Assembly (NCBI GenBank): GCA_050250755.1
Contig: JBFWOB010000010.1
Coordinates: forward strand, 62,001-126,000
Origin: Ga0077555 sp050250755
Lineage (GTDB): Bacteria; Pseudomonadota; Alphaproteobacteria; Rhizobiales; Hyphomicrobiaceae
Length of the DNA: 64,000 nt
Reading direction: 5' to 3'
In this document: positions 26,018 to 34,434 of the stretch, piece by piece
Numbering within the stretch: position 1 is the first letter of the stretch
Layout: each line of letters starts with the position of its first letter
The notes under the pieces: model-generated
Databases searched by the model: none
The model's input: only the letters and a program-made list of their open reading frames with translations
Told to the model about the DNA's origin: nothing
Position numbers and translations under genes: made by a program

Positions 26018-26077
26018 GAGGCAGTCGTTGGGAAACCAGTAATCTCATGGGCGGGGCAGGCGCCGCCCGTCGCCAAC

Positions 26078-26245
26078 TCAACGCATCGCCCACGTCGGAG
26101 CCGAGATTTGCGCGACGCCTGTTGCGCTGCTGTCGAGCAGTGAGGACGTCAGAAGACCGCAAGCAACAACGAGAAACACGACGGCTACGATCCGGGCAAT
26201 TTGCCACTTCGGGCTGCTCAGGCTCATATCGGTCGAGAGTTTCAT
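26078..26245 (-). CDS. Predicted 55-residue single-pass membrane peptide
   Basis: An ATG-initiated frame of 55 codons ending in TGA. A polar N-terminus (MKLSTDMSLSSPKWQ) is followed by one hydrophobic segment, IARIVAVVFLVVACGLLTSS, and a short polar tail that ends TWAMR. Codon use looks protein-like, and the bidirectional terminator at 25985-26017 lies just downstream on this strand, which suggests a real transcript. The ribosome binding site is weak (AGCGGCGA before the ATG). No known family recognised. Could be a regulatory or stress-related membrane peptide; function not assigned. Confidence 0.5.
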   Translation of the reverse strand: MKLSTDMSLSSPKWQIARIVAVVFLVVACGLLTSSLLDSSATGVAQISAPTWAMR

Positions 26246-26574
26246 GGTCGCCGCTGGACGAGGTGAAGGATGCCTTAAGTGCGCAATGTGTACGGCCTAA
26301 CACTTTGTTAGTCGAGGCGTTACCAGGGACGAGGTTACCAAACAATTCGTTAAATCAACGTCTTGTTAAGAATTGCGGACGATCCGGCAAAAAGCGAGTC
26401 GTGCCCGTGGACCGCAAGGTGCGTCGGAGGCGGCACGCTGGCGGCGCGGGTAAGTGACCTCTTCGAGCCTTAGTCCGTCGATATGGCTTGACGGCAGTGC
26501 CTTTGCTCGCGCAACTCCCTCCCGCCGCCGTCGCGGTCTGGGGGATCTCCTTCCGCTCACTCGTGGGAATGCTC
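26246..26574. other. Divergent intergenic region with GTTA-box cluster
   Basis: This is 329 bases between the small membrane peptide and the transglycosylase gene. It includes an AT-richer block (about 26295-26370) with five GTTA boxes at 26307, 26319, 26334, 26349 and 26365 and a near-direct repeat CGAGGCGTTACCA / CGAGGTTACCA. The rest holds only shadow ORFs. It probably contains both promoters. Confidence 0.45.
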
Positions 26575-27402
26575 ATGTCGTTCACTTTCGCTCGTCTGCT
26601 TGGACGTCTCGCATTGGCCGCCGCGCTGGCCATTCCGCTGGCCACCGTGTCTCGCGCGCAGTCGTGCGGCCATGGGGGCGAGGGCTTCGACCGCTGGCTG
26701 GCGGCCTACAAATCCCGAGCCCAGAGCCAAGGCATATCGGCTGCCACGGTGTCGCGCGCGCTATCAGGCGTGAACTACAACCGGCGCGTGATCGGCCTCG
26801 ACCGCGGCCAGAAGTCGTTCAAGCTGTCGTTTGAACAATTCTACGCCCGCCGCGTCTCGAGCTCGATGATCCGGCGGGGCCATACGATCATTGCCCAGCG
26901 CAAGGCGATGTTCGACCAGATCGAGCGCCGCTTCGGTGTTCCACCCGAGATCCTGGTTGCGATCTGGGGTCTCGAGACGAACTATGGTGGCGACAACCTG
27001 GGCAAGTTCTCGATCATCGAGTCACTTGCGACACTGGCCTACGATTGCCGGCGGAGCGCCTTCTTCGAGAACGAACTAACAAACGCGCTGAGGATCGTTG
27101 ACCGCGGTGACATTTCCGTCGATCGCATGCGCGGCGGCTGGGCGGGTGAGATCGGCCCGATGCAGTTCCTGCCGTCGTCCTATGCGAAGTACGCTGTCGA
27201 TTTCGACGGCGATCGGCATCGTGATCTGTTCCGGTCGGTGCCGGACATGCTGGCGTCCACGGCCAACTACTTCAAGCAGAAAGGTTGGCGGAGCGGCCAG
27301 CCGTGGGGCGAGGGAACGCATAATTACAACGTGATCCGCGAATGGAACAAGGCTGAGGTCTACGTCAAGACCATCGCCACCATGGCGCAAAAGATGCGGT
27401 AA
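26575..27402 (+). CDS. Lytic murein transglycosylase, MltB/SLT_2 type
   Basis: A 275-residue secreted lytic transglycosylase. A Sec signal peptide (LALAAALAIPLATVSRAQS, no lipobox Cys at the +1 position after the cleavage site) is followed by the catalytic domain, with IWGLETNYGG carrying the catalytic Glu and GEIGPMQFLPSSY and NVIREWNKAEVY downstream. It cleaves the MurNAc-GlcNAc bond, leaving 1,6-anhydroMurNAc. The SLT_2 domain is complete; there is no C-terminal peptidoglycan-binding domain. The start at 26575 is preferred over 26488 because the signal peptide begins there and GGGA lies 6 bases upstream. A terminator follows. Confidence 0.9.
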   Translation: MSFTFARLLGRLALAAALAIPLATVSRAQSCGHGGEGFDRWLAAYKSRAQSQGISAATVSRALSGVNYNRRVIGLDRGQKSFKLSFEQFYARRVSSSMIRRGHTIIAQRKAMFDQIERRFGVPPEILVAIWGLETNYGGDNLGKFSIIESLATLAYDCRRSAFFENELTNALRIVDRGDISVDRMRGGWAGEIGPMQFLPSSYAKYAVDFDGDRHRDLFRSVPDMLASTANYFKQKGWRSGQPWGEGTHNYNVIREWNKAEVYVKTIATMAQKMR

Positions 27403-27428
27403 AACGGGCCGAACATTACAATCGCAAA

Positions 27429-27465
27429 GCGCATCCCTTTTTGTTCTGAAGGGGTGCGCTTTTTT
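27429..27465 (+). terminator. Intrinsic terminator after the transglycosylase gene
   Basis: GCGCATCCCTT (from 27429) pairs with AAGGGGTGCGC (to 27459) with one G-T pair, followed by TTTTTT. It lies between the convergent transglycosylase and DUF2157 genes, with the U-tract on the + strand. Confidence 0.85.
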
Positions 27466-27491
27466 GTTGGTCGGTCGGGGTCCGCGGTCCG

Positions 27492-30056
27492 CTACTTGAT
27501 CGGCACCAGATCCTTGTCCGCCATGCCGACCAGCAGTGCCGTGCCGTTCGCTCCGACACGGAAGATGCCGAACCGGGCTATTTCCCATTTGGTGGCGGTG
27601 CCTTCCTTGAAGAACCAGGCGTCCGTACCGACGATCCAGCGACCCTGCTTGCGCCGCATCGGAAGGGCGATTTGTTCTGTCCGAAGCGGACGTGGCTGTT
27701 CGTCGACGATGTTCGCGACCGTTGCGACCTGGCGATCATCTACCGTTGCAATGGCCCAGCTTCGGTTCGAAGTCTCGTGCGCGGCGTTGGATTGTCGGGC
27801 TTCGGCGGGTACTGCGAAGTTGAGGCGCATGTAATCGCCCTGCATCAGCGAACGCGGGTCGACCGGAGCCAGTGCAAGGAAGACCTGGCGTCCCGACGCG
27901 ATAATTGCCTCGTTGCTGGTGATCGAATGAACCGCGAGTCCGCCGACCGCTAAAGCGCCGGCGAGGACAAGGCTACGGGCAACCAGCGGCGGGATCGTGA
28001 GGTCAGAACCAAAGCCGATGGCCGGCCGGCGCAGTCCGGTTGCAATACAGAGCGCGGCCAGCACGACGCCTGCGGCGAACATCAGCGCAGCCTTCTCCGC
28101 GAGGGGCCAGCCGAGCCAGTAGTAGAAACTGCCGAGCACCCACAGGGCCGCAACGAACGCGCCGATGCCGAGTGCGCGGTGGCCGCTTGAGACAGCGGCA
28201 CATAGGAGAAGCACCGGCGCGCCAAGTGAGGGGATTACGGCGGAGAGTACGATAGCGACGAGGGCGGCACCGATACCGAGCGCTGTACGGAATTGCGGCC
28301 GAGGGACGAGCAGCAGCGCGCATCCAGCGGCGGCAAGGAGTGCAGACAGGGGGCTCAAGGATGCCCAGGAGAGCGGAATTCCCGTCACCAGATGACGGTG
28401 GCTACCGAAGCCCTCTATTCCAATGGCGCCGCTCAGCAGAAAGGTCGGGCCTGCCGTCGCCATCGCGCCAAGAAGACCGGCTGTGATCGCGCCAGCCGCG
28501 ACGCCAGCGTGGTTCTGGGCAAAGCCGGAGGGTATGATCGACGGCGAGGTCGAGCGCGCCATCGTTGAGCTCCAGACGAGCCAAGCGGCACCGAGCGCGA
28601 GGACAATGGAGAAACCGATCGAGGCCGTGATCCTCGGCAGATCGCTGCCGTGAACTGCCGGGGTGAGAAGCTGATTGAAGACGATGGCGGCCGACACGCC
28701 TGCGGCCGCACCCAGCAACGCAGCGGTCCAGCTTTGACCGACGAGCACTGCGACGCCAACGGCGAGTACCGCAAGCGCCGCGCAGGCGGGGGCAATGGCG
28801 CCATCCGAGTCTCGGAAGAGGCCATAGGCGATGAGACAGAAGCCAAGTGTCAGGCCGATTGCGGCGAGCTGATGCAGGAATGAGGTCTGCACGTGAGAGC
28901 GGATGACAACGACTGAAGCAGCGAGAAACCCGGCGCCGATGAGATAGGGCCCGATCCCTGTATTGATGAAAGGGCCGAAGAAGAGGCTGAGGCTGGCTCC
29001 GAGGGGCAGGGTTGTGAGCAGTGCGCCGATCCCCGTCATCAGGATGACCGGCCATTCGCGGCCCTTCAGCACATCGAGGTCCAAGCCGCCGCCGACACGC
29101 TCGCGCATCAATTTCAGGATGAAAGCACCGGTTCCGGCGACCAAGGCTGCGCCCGCGAGACCTACGATGAGAAACGATCCAAAGTCTGCGTTTGCGGCCT
29201 GCAGGACAATCTTTCCGAAGCCGATGATCAGCAGGGTGTCGAGGCTCAGGCCGAGCGCGGAAATAAGCACGATGTCGAGGATGGGCGAGGTAAAAAGCAA
29301 AGCCGCCATACCGCCGAGCACTAGCAGTGCGAGCCAATAGAGCGTCGGCACATCGCGCGCGCTGATCAGGTCCATGGCCCCTGACTGCGTGATCAGGACG
29401 ATCGTTAGCAGGGCGGCGAGGCGAAACGACCAGCACGTCTCCCCCAGCCAACGCGTCAATCGAACGAAAGGGCTCAACAGCGCCGCGATGGCGATCGCCA
29501 TGAGCCATGCGGCAAGGATGACATTTCGCTCGCGCGGCCAGCCGCTCGATCCGACGAATGTCGCGAGCCACAGCGTGATTGCCAGCATCGCCACCACAGT
29601 CCAGACGAGCCATAGGGCGTCACTGCGCGCCGCAAGCGCCCATGGCACTCCGATGGCGGCCCATAGGGCGAAAAGCTGCCATGGGTCGGCGCCCGTCTGG
29701 TAGGTCTGCCCGATAAGGGCAAGGAGACCTCCCGTGGCGAGGAAGGAAACGACAAGGCCAGGGGTGCGTGCGGCGTTGATGAGCGATACGAGCACGGCCA
29801 CGGCAAGCGCGCCGCCGACGATTGCGAACCTTGCGAAACGGCTGATCTCGTCCCAGTGCGCTGCTACCCAAAGCATCACGCCGAAGCCGATGAGGGCGGC
29901 AGCGGCGATTTGGGCAGCGACGCGGAGCCGGTCCTGAAATGACATCGCCGATGCGGACGTTACGCTCCCGCCGCCAACTCCGGACCCACTACCGGAGGTC
30001 GCGACGGCAGCGCTATCGCGACCTCCAACAGCCCGTTTTCCAAATTCGACCGCCAT
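27492..30056 (-). CDS. Large membrane protein fusing DUF2157, DUF4401-like and GDYXXLXY domains
   Basis: An 854-residue protein. The N-terminal region (about 45-190) matches the DUF2157 pattern (an amphipathic start then FGVMLWVAAHWDEISRFAR and paired helices). The centre holds roughly twenty membrane segments resembling DUF4401. The C-terminal about 165 residues contain LMQGDYMRLNF, the Gly-Asp-Tyr motif that names the GDYXXLXY domain, followed by a soluble beta-rich part predicted outside the membrane. These three units are usually separate adjacent genes. ATG at 30056 with GGAG upstream; an in-frame GTG precedes it. No function is established for the system; an envelope role is inferred from topology. 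Confidence 0.8.
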   Translation of the reverse strand: MAVEFGKRAVGGRDSAAVATSGSGSGVGGGSVTSASAMSFQDRLRVAAQIAAAALIGFGVMLWVAAHWDEISRFARFAIVGGALAVAVLVSLINAARTPGLVVSFLATGGLLALIGQTYQTGADPWQLFALWAAIGVPWALAARSDALWLVWTVVAMLAITLWLATFVGSSGWPRERNVILAAWLMAIAIAALLSPFVRLTRWLGETCWSFRLAALLTIVLITQSGAMDLISARDVPTLYWLALLVLGGMAALLFTSPILDIVLISALGLSLDTLLIIGFGKIVLQAANADFGSFLIVGLAGAALVAGTGAFILKLMRERVGGGLDLDVLKGREWPVILMTGIGALLTTLPLGASLSLFFGPFINTGIGPYLIGAGFLAASVVVIRSHVQTSFLHQLAAIGLTLGFCLIAYGLFRDSDGAIAPACAALAVLAVGVAVLVGQSWTAALLGAAAGVSAAIVFNQLLTPAVHGSDLPRITASIGFSIVLALGAAWLVWSSTMARSTSPSIIPSGFAQNHAGVAAGAITAGLLGAMATAGPTFLLSGAIGIEGFGSHRHLVTGIPLSWASLSPLSALLAAAGCALLLVPRPQFRTALGIGAALVAIVLSAVIPSLGAPVLLLCAAVSSGHRALGIGAFVAALWVLGSFYYWLGWPLAEKAALMFAAGVVLAALCIATGLRRPAIGFGSDLTIPPLVARSLVLAGALAVGGLAVHSITSNEAIIASGRQVFLALAPVDPRSLMQGDYMRLNFAVPAEARQSNAAHETSNRSWAIATVDDRQVATVANIVDEQPRPLRTEQIALPMRRKQGRWIVGTDAWFFKEGTATKWEIARFGIFRVGANGTALLVGMADKDLVPIK

Positions 30057-30180
30057 CACTCATCTCCGTATTCCGCAATGGGTGCACGGTTATTGAACTA
30101 TGTTCATGTGGCGCGCGCAAGGCAACTATGAGCATGTACGGTGTCTTTTTTGAACTTCGTATATTTTTAGTGGCGCCTGT

Positions 30181-31839
30181 TTAACGCTTATGGCCGGCTG
30201 CCCGGATTTCCGACAGCGTCTGTCGCGGTGTGAGGGCTTCAGGGTCGGTCTTGACTTCGATGATGGCAGGCTTGCGCATCGCGAGGGCCCGCTCGAGAGC
30301 AGGACGGAAGTCCTCGGTGCGCTCGACCGTCTCACCGTGAGCGCCAAAGGCGCGGGCAAAGGCGGCGAAGTCGGGATTGACGAGGGTGGTTCCGGACACG
30401 CGCTCGGGATACTGGCGCTCCTGATGAGCGCGGATCGTGCCGTACATGCCGTTGTTGACGACAATGGTCACGATATCGAGGCCGTACTGGACGGCTGTCG
30501 CGAGCTCCTGGCTCGTCATCATGAAACAGCCGTCGCCAGCGAAGTTGATGACGGTTCGCGTGGGGTCGGCGAGTTTCGCGGCAATGGCTGCGGGTAACCC
30601 GTAGCCCATGGAGCCGGAGGTCGGGGCGAGGCAGCTCTTATAGCCCTTGTACTGCGTGTAGCGGTGCACGAAGGCCGCGTAGTTGCCCGCACCATTCGTA
30701 ACGATGCCGTTCTCCGGCAGCATGTCGGAAACCGTCTTGACCACCTGCTCGAGATGCACCGCGCCGGGTGTCGCTACGGGCTTCACGTAACTTTCGTAGG
30801 CCTCTCGCAGCGATTGGCGGTGAGCACTCCAGGGCTTGTTTCCGGGCGTTGGCAGTCGTCCAAGGAGATCGGCGAAACTCGCTGCTGTCGCATTGATCGG
30901 CAGATCGGGGCTGTAGACGGAGCCCAACTCGTTGCCCGACGGATGCACGTGGATGAGGTAGGACTTCGGATTCGGTATGTCGATGAGGGTATAGCCGGAG
31001 GTGGTCATCTCGCCGAGACGCGCACCGATCACCAGCAGCAGGTCGGCGTTGCGGATGGCGTCGGCGAGCTTGGCGTCTAAGCCAATGCCGGCGTGGCCGA
31101 CATAGCAGCGGTGACGGTTGTCGATGTAGTCCTGGAACCGGAACGCGGCGGCGACCGGCAGATCGAAACGGTCGGCAAAGGCCTCGATCTTTTTTTGGAC
31201 GTCGCGGCTCCAGCCGGGACCACCGACGATGACGAGCGGACGTTTGGCTTGGGCGAATGCGGCCGCGATGGCGGCCTCATCGGAGGCCGACGCCGAGGGC
31301 GCAGCGAAGTGCGCGGGCTTTGCATCGGCCGCTTCGCCGATTGACGACAGCATGTCTTCGGGCAGACCAAGCACGACGGGGCCCGGACGGCCGTTCATGG
31401 CGGTGTGGTAGGCGCGTGAGACATACTCGGGAATGCGCGATGTCGAGCGAATGACGGCGGCCCACTTCACGAAGGAGCCAAATACCGATTTCGTTTCGAT
31501 CTCCTGGAATGCCTCGCGATCCTCATGCTTCTCGCCGGGCAATCCGAGGAACATGATCATCGGGGTCGAGTCTTGTTGGGCGATATGCAACCCGGCCATG
31601 GCGTTGGCGGCACCCGGACCGCGCGTCACCATGCAGATGCCGGGCTCGCCTTTCACTTTGCCCCACGCCTCGGCCATCATCGATGCACCGCCTTCCTGGC
31701 GGCAAATGACGGTCTTCATGCGGTTCGAATCATGGAGCCCATCGAGGGCCGCGAGGAAGCTCTCGCCCGGCACCGTGAATACGGCCGACGCACCCTGCGT
31801 CTCGAGCTGGTCGATCAGGATCTTGCCGCCGTGCCGCAT
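30181..31839 (-). CDS. Acetolactate-synthase-like thiamine diphosphate enzyme
   Basis: A 552-residue member of the acetohydroxyacid synthase/pyruvate oxidase/benzoylformate decarboxylase family. The N-terminal PYR domain carries the catalytic Glu in RQEGGASMMAE (about residue 49), a central domain follows, and the C-terminal PP domain holds the ThDP motif GDGCFMMTSQEL to IVVNN (about residues 445-475). No small regulatory subunit gene is adjacent, which argues against the main biosynthetic AHAS. Substrate not assignable. Start at the ATG at 31839 (GAGGA 6 bases upstream) rather than 31947. Divergent from the tRNA gene. Confidence 0.88.
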   Translation of the reverse strand: MRHGGKILIDQLETQGASAVFTVPGESFLAALDGLHDSNRMKTVICRQEGGASMMAEAWGKVKGEPGICMVTRGPGAANAMAGLHIAQQDSTPMIMFLGLPGEKHEDREAFQEIETKSVFGSFVKWAAVIRSTSRIPEYVSRAYHTAMNGRPGPVVLGLPEDMLSSIGEAADAKPAHFAAPSASASDEAAIAAAFAQAKRPLVIVGGPGWSRDVQKKIEAFADRFDLPVAAAFRFQDYIDNRHRCYVGHAGIGLDAKLADAIRNADLLLVIGARLGEMTTSGYTLIDIPNPKSYLIHVHPSGNELGSVYSPDLPINATAASFADLLGRLPTPGNKPWSAHRQSLREAYESYVKPVATPGAVHLEQVVKTVSDMLPENGIVTNGAGNYAAFVHRYTQYKGYKSCLAPTSGSMGYGLPAAIAAKLADPTRTVINFAGDGCFMMTSQELATAVQYGLDIVTIVVNNGMYGTIRAHQERQYPERVSGTTLVNPDFAAFARAFGAHGETVERTEDFRPALERALAMRKPAIIEVKTDPEALTPRQTLSEIRAAGHKR

Positions 31840-31979
31840 GGAGTTCCTCGCTGGTTTCTCGTGTGTTCTGGGCGCTTCCTGGGTGTAGCGCCTCCGAGGC
31901 GTGCAGAAAAGGCCAAGGGATGGCTGGCGTAGCTTTGCGCGCCGCAAATTCTGCTATAGACGAGAGCGCGCAACGGGAT

Positions 31980-32055
31980 GGGCCCGTAGCTCAATGGTCA
32001 GAGCCGGCGGCTCATAACCGCTTGGTTGCAGGTTCGAGTCCTGCCGGGCCCACCA
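31980..32055 (+). tRNA. tRNA with CAU anticodon, probably tRNA-Ile2 (or elongator tRNA-Met)
   Basis: A 76-nt cloverleaf including the encoded CCA. The acceptor stem GGGCCCG/CGGGCCC is perfect, the D-arm has AGCTC...GAGC, the anticodon loop is CTCATAA, and the T-arm has GGTTCGAGTCC. The variable region and anticodon stem (GGCGGCTCATAACCGCTTGGTTGC) resemble E. coli tRNA-Ile2 (CAU, lysidine-modified) more than elongator tRNA-Met, so the isoleucine identity is favoured. A -10-like TATAGA lies at 31955-31960. Confidence 0.92.
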
Positions 32056-32189
32056 TGAAATATGAGTAATATTAGCGGGTTGCGTAATTTTTAGAGCCTC
32101 ACGGGTTGGCAACCTTGGTAACGTGAGCTTTGTGGTATTTTTGTTGTGCTTTTAGAGTTTCCCCGGGGCGGGCAGAGGGTGGCGCGGAC

Positions 32190-32363
32190 CTATCCGCGGT
32201 CCTCTTTCACGGCATCCCGTGACTCCCCACCATTGGGGATCGCGACTTGATTGTCGAAGCCCTTGGTCTCATCGACTTTCGCTGCGCCCTTATCGCCTTT
32301 GTCTTTACGACCAGCGTCTGCAGCGCGCGTGTTCTCGTTTGGATCCTTTGTTCGGGGAGCCAT
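32190..32363 (-). CDS. 57-residue hydrophilic protein under an EcfG-type promoter
   Basis: A small, highly charged protein (Lys, Asp, Glu, Gly, Asn rich) without hydrophobic segments, starting MAPRTKDPNENT and ending AVKEDRG. It is probably intrinsically disordered. The start at 32363 is fixed by a perfect GGAGG 6 bases upstream; the longer frame from 32426 is rejected. An exact EcfG promoter lies 26-50 bases upstream, so it is likely a general-stress-response gene. I recognise no named family. Monocistronic as far as can be seen: the next gene on this strand ends 175 bases upstream. Confidence 0.72.
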   Translation of the reverse strand: MAPRTKDPNENTRAADAGRKDKGDKGAAKVDETKGFDNQVAIPNGGESRDAVKEDRG

Positions 32364-32388
32364 TGATACCTCCGTTTCTGACAAGCAG

Positions 32389-32413
32389 AACGGGGGGCAC
32401 GGCACTCCGTTCC
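32389..32413 (-). promoter_or_regulatory. EcfG-type (general stress response) promoter
   Basis: On the minus strand GGAAC (32413-32409), exactly 16 bases, then CGTT (32392-32389). This matches the alphaproteobacterial sigma-EcfG consensus GGAAC-N16/17-CGTT at all nine positions. The predicted transcription start is near 32382, giving a leader of about 19 nt that carries the GGAGG site for the 57-aa gene. Confidence 0.65.
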
Positions 32414-32537
32414 CGTCGGGCGACATGAACGAATGGGTGTCGATCTCGACGTTGGGGCGCGAGTCGAGCCCCCGGCGCTTTCCGCAAGAACCGATTGAGG
32501 CAGCGGACGCCCGCGAGCGTCTGCCGTTGGCGTTCTG

Positions 32538-33734
32538 CTACTGCATCGTTGCGAGAGTGAAGGCGAGTTTGCAGGCGTTGTCGAATTGGTCGAGATCGAC
32601 CCATTCGTCGACGGTGTGCGGGTCAACCTGGCCGGCGCCGAAAGTCACCGTGGGAAGCCCATGGCGAACGAGCCAGTTGGCGTCGAGCCCGCCGCTTGCG
32701 ATCCGGATCTCGGGATTGAGCCCTGCGGCCGTCGCGGCTTCGACTGCGCGTTTCACAACCGGCAGGTTTTCCTTGAGGCGGAACGGATAGTAGTCCGTCT
32801 GCGCGGTGAACTTCACCTTGCCGATCTTGCCATCGCTGTTCTTAACGTCGTTGGCGGCTTCCGCGAAGGCCTGCTTGTAGGCGGCGGTAATTTCCTTGAA
32901 AAACTTGGCATCGTGACTGCGGCTCTCGCCCTTCACCTTCACGTAGTCGGTGACGACATTGGTCGCCTGGCCGGCCGGGCCGCCATCGGCGCCCATCACG
33001 GGGCCGATGTTTGAGGTTCCCATGCGGTTGCCCTGGACGACTTTGCCGAACCAGCCTCCCTTGCGTGCTTTCGAGAGCGCCTCGGCGAGGATCATCGTCG
33101 ACGAGATGCCCCGTTCGGGTGCGCCGCCGGCGTGGCTCGCGCGCCCCGTGATCTCGGCCTCCCAACGGTCGGCACCCACCGCGCCGATGGTCACGGCGTT
33201 GGCGTAGCGGCCATCGAAATTGAAAGCCATCTTCGGTTTGCCGAGCATGCTCAGGTCGACGAAGCGCGCGCCCCAAAGGCCGCTTTCCTCGCGCACCGTG
33301 TAGAGAAGCGTGAGAGGCGGATGATCGGCCTTCGATTGGATGAGCTCCGTCGCCAGCGTCGTGAGCACCGCGCAGCCGGACCGATTATCTCCACCGAGCG
33401 CCGCGTGGGCACCATTGACGATCTTGCGACCCTTGCGCACCGGTTTCGCGCCGGCGCAGAGCGGCACCGTATCCATGTGCGTCATAAAAAGGATACGCGG
33501 AGCTCCTTTGAGCAAGCCGCGGCCGGGAAGGTCAACGATCAGGTTACCCGTTTCAGTCGGCAGCGGGATTTGCTTGTTGGCCTTGTCGAAACGGATTGCG
33601 CGCTGGGCAACGCCGGCCTCCTTGAGGGCCGCGGTGATCTCCTTGCCGATTGCGGCTTCCTGTCCGGTTACGCCTTCGACGGCGAGAAAGCGCATAAGGC
33701 GGCCGACCGCGGCCTCTTTATCGACTGCGTGCAT
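32538..33734 (-). CDS. M20-family metallopeptidase, PepT-like
   Basis: A 398-residue peptidase of the M20/M28 family. Putative metal ligands are THMDTVP (His, Asp; about residue 83), GGDNRSG (bridging Asp; about 115), REESG with the catalytic and metal Glu (about 150), FNFDG (Asp) and a late His in GQVDPHTVDEW. The central dimerisation domain holds ITGRASHAGGAPERG. Relatives are tripeptide aminopeptidases or amidohydrolases; the exact substrate is unknown. No signal peptide, so cytosolic. The start at 33734 (MHAVDKE, GGGAG 8 bases upstream) is preferred to 33890. Confidence 0.85.
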   Translation of the reverse strand: MHAVDKEAAVGRLMRFLAVEGVTGQEAAIGKEITAALKEAGVAQRAIRFDKANKQIPLPTETGNLIVDLPGRGLLKGAPRILFMTHMDTVPLCAGAKPVRKGRKIVNGAHAALGGDNRSGCAVLTTLATELIQSKADHPPLTLLYTVREESGLWGARFVDLSMLGKPKMAFNFDGRYANAVTIGAVGADRWEAEITGRASHAGGAPERGISSTMILAEALSKARKGGWFGKVVQGNRMGTSNIGPVMGADGGPAGQATNVVTDYVKVKGESRSHDAKFFKEITAAYKQAFAEAANDVKNSDGKIGKVKFTAQTDYYPFRLKENLPVVKRAVEAATAAGLNPEIRIASGGLDANWLVRHGLPTVTFGAGQVDPHTVDEWVDLDQFDNACKLAFTLATMQ

Positions 33735-33808
33735 GACGTGGCTCCCATTCGACGCGGCTAAGGTTGCGCCGGCTCGGCGCTCCCAATGCTTGTCCAATGT
33801 CCCGTCGC

Positions 33809-34312
33809 TCAGATCAAGCTGCGTCGCGTTTCGGTTCGTGGCAACGCTGGGCCGAGGAAGCGTACGCCGATGCTTCCGCGCAGATGCCAACGGATCTCGC
33901 AGGGAACCTCCATTCGATCGGTCGGTAGGACGAGAACAATCTCGGTCGGCAGTCGCGAAGGATCACCAATGGAGCGCAGGCTCGCGGGCGACAGGTTAAG
34001 GCGTGCGCCGTTGCCGGATAGATCCTCGATCGTACACGGCAGCCTGAGGCGCAAATTTCTGAAGGTGATGAGACCGGGCAGCGTCGTCTGCTTGCGGATC
34101 ATGCGGCGCTTGCACGCTTTGCCTGCCGGCTGGACCGGCCGCGGACGGTCCGGTGCGGTGGCAATGCGCGGGAGGCGGCGCACGGCATGGCCACCCGTCT
34201 GGCCAATCGCTCCGAAAGGGCGTTGCGACGTGGTCTGAGGAATGAGCTGCCGCTGATTGGATTGATGGGCTGAGAGGGGCTGAAGCAGAATCCGCGGAGG
34301 ACGAGGCGCCAC
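33809..34312 (-). CDS. PilZ-domain protein (predicted c-di-GMP receptor)
   Basis: A 167-residue protein whose C-terminal about 100 residues form a PilZ domain. The two binding motifs are visible: RRMIR (RxxxR, about residues 69-73) and, about 27 residues later, EDLSGNG (DxSxxG), then strands ending GVRFLG. The first about 65 residues are Pro/Arg/Gln-rich and probably disordered. The start is a GTG at 34312 without a strong ribosome binding site; an ATG at 34102 would cut the RxxxR motif, which supports the longer form. c-di-GMP binding is inferred from motifs; the output is unknown. Confidence 0.72.
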   Translation of the reverse strand: MAPRPPRILLQPLSAHQSNQRQLIPQTTSQRPFGAIGQTGGHAVRRLPRIATAPDRPRPVQPAGKACKRRMIRKQTTLPGLITFRNLRLRLPCTIEDLSGNGARLNLSPASLRSIGDPSRLPTEIVLVLPTDRMEVPCEIRWHLRGSIGVRFLGPALPRTETRRSLI

Positions 34313-34434
34313 CGTGTGAGGTCCCTGTATTGTTCTGGCTCGGGATCGGCGGGCGAGTTCGCCACCGCCGCCGACACCTGAGATGCTAGGACCTCCGCTT
34401 CAAGATCGCGTTAAGCGGGCAGGTCAAATGCGGC

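Noticed and set aside
26047..26457. 136-codon + frame between the DapA-family gene and the transglycosylase
   Set aside because: Arg/Ser-rich shadow composition and overlap with the better-supported minus-strand 55-residue ORF.
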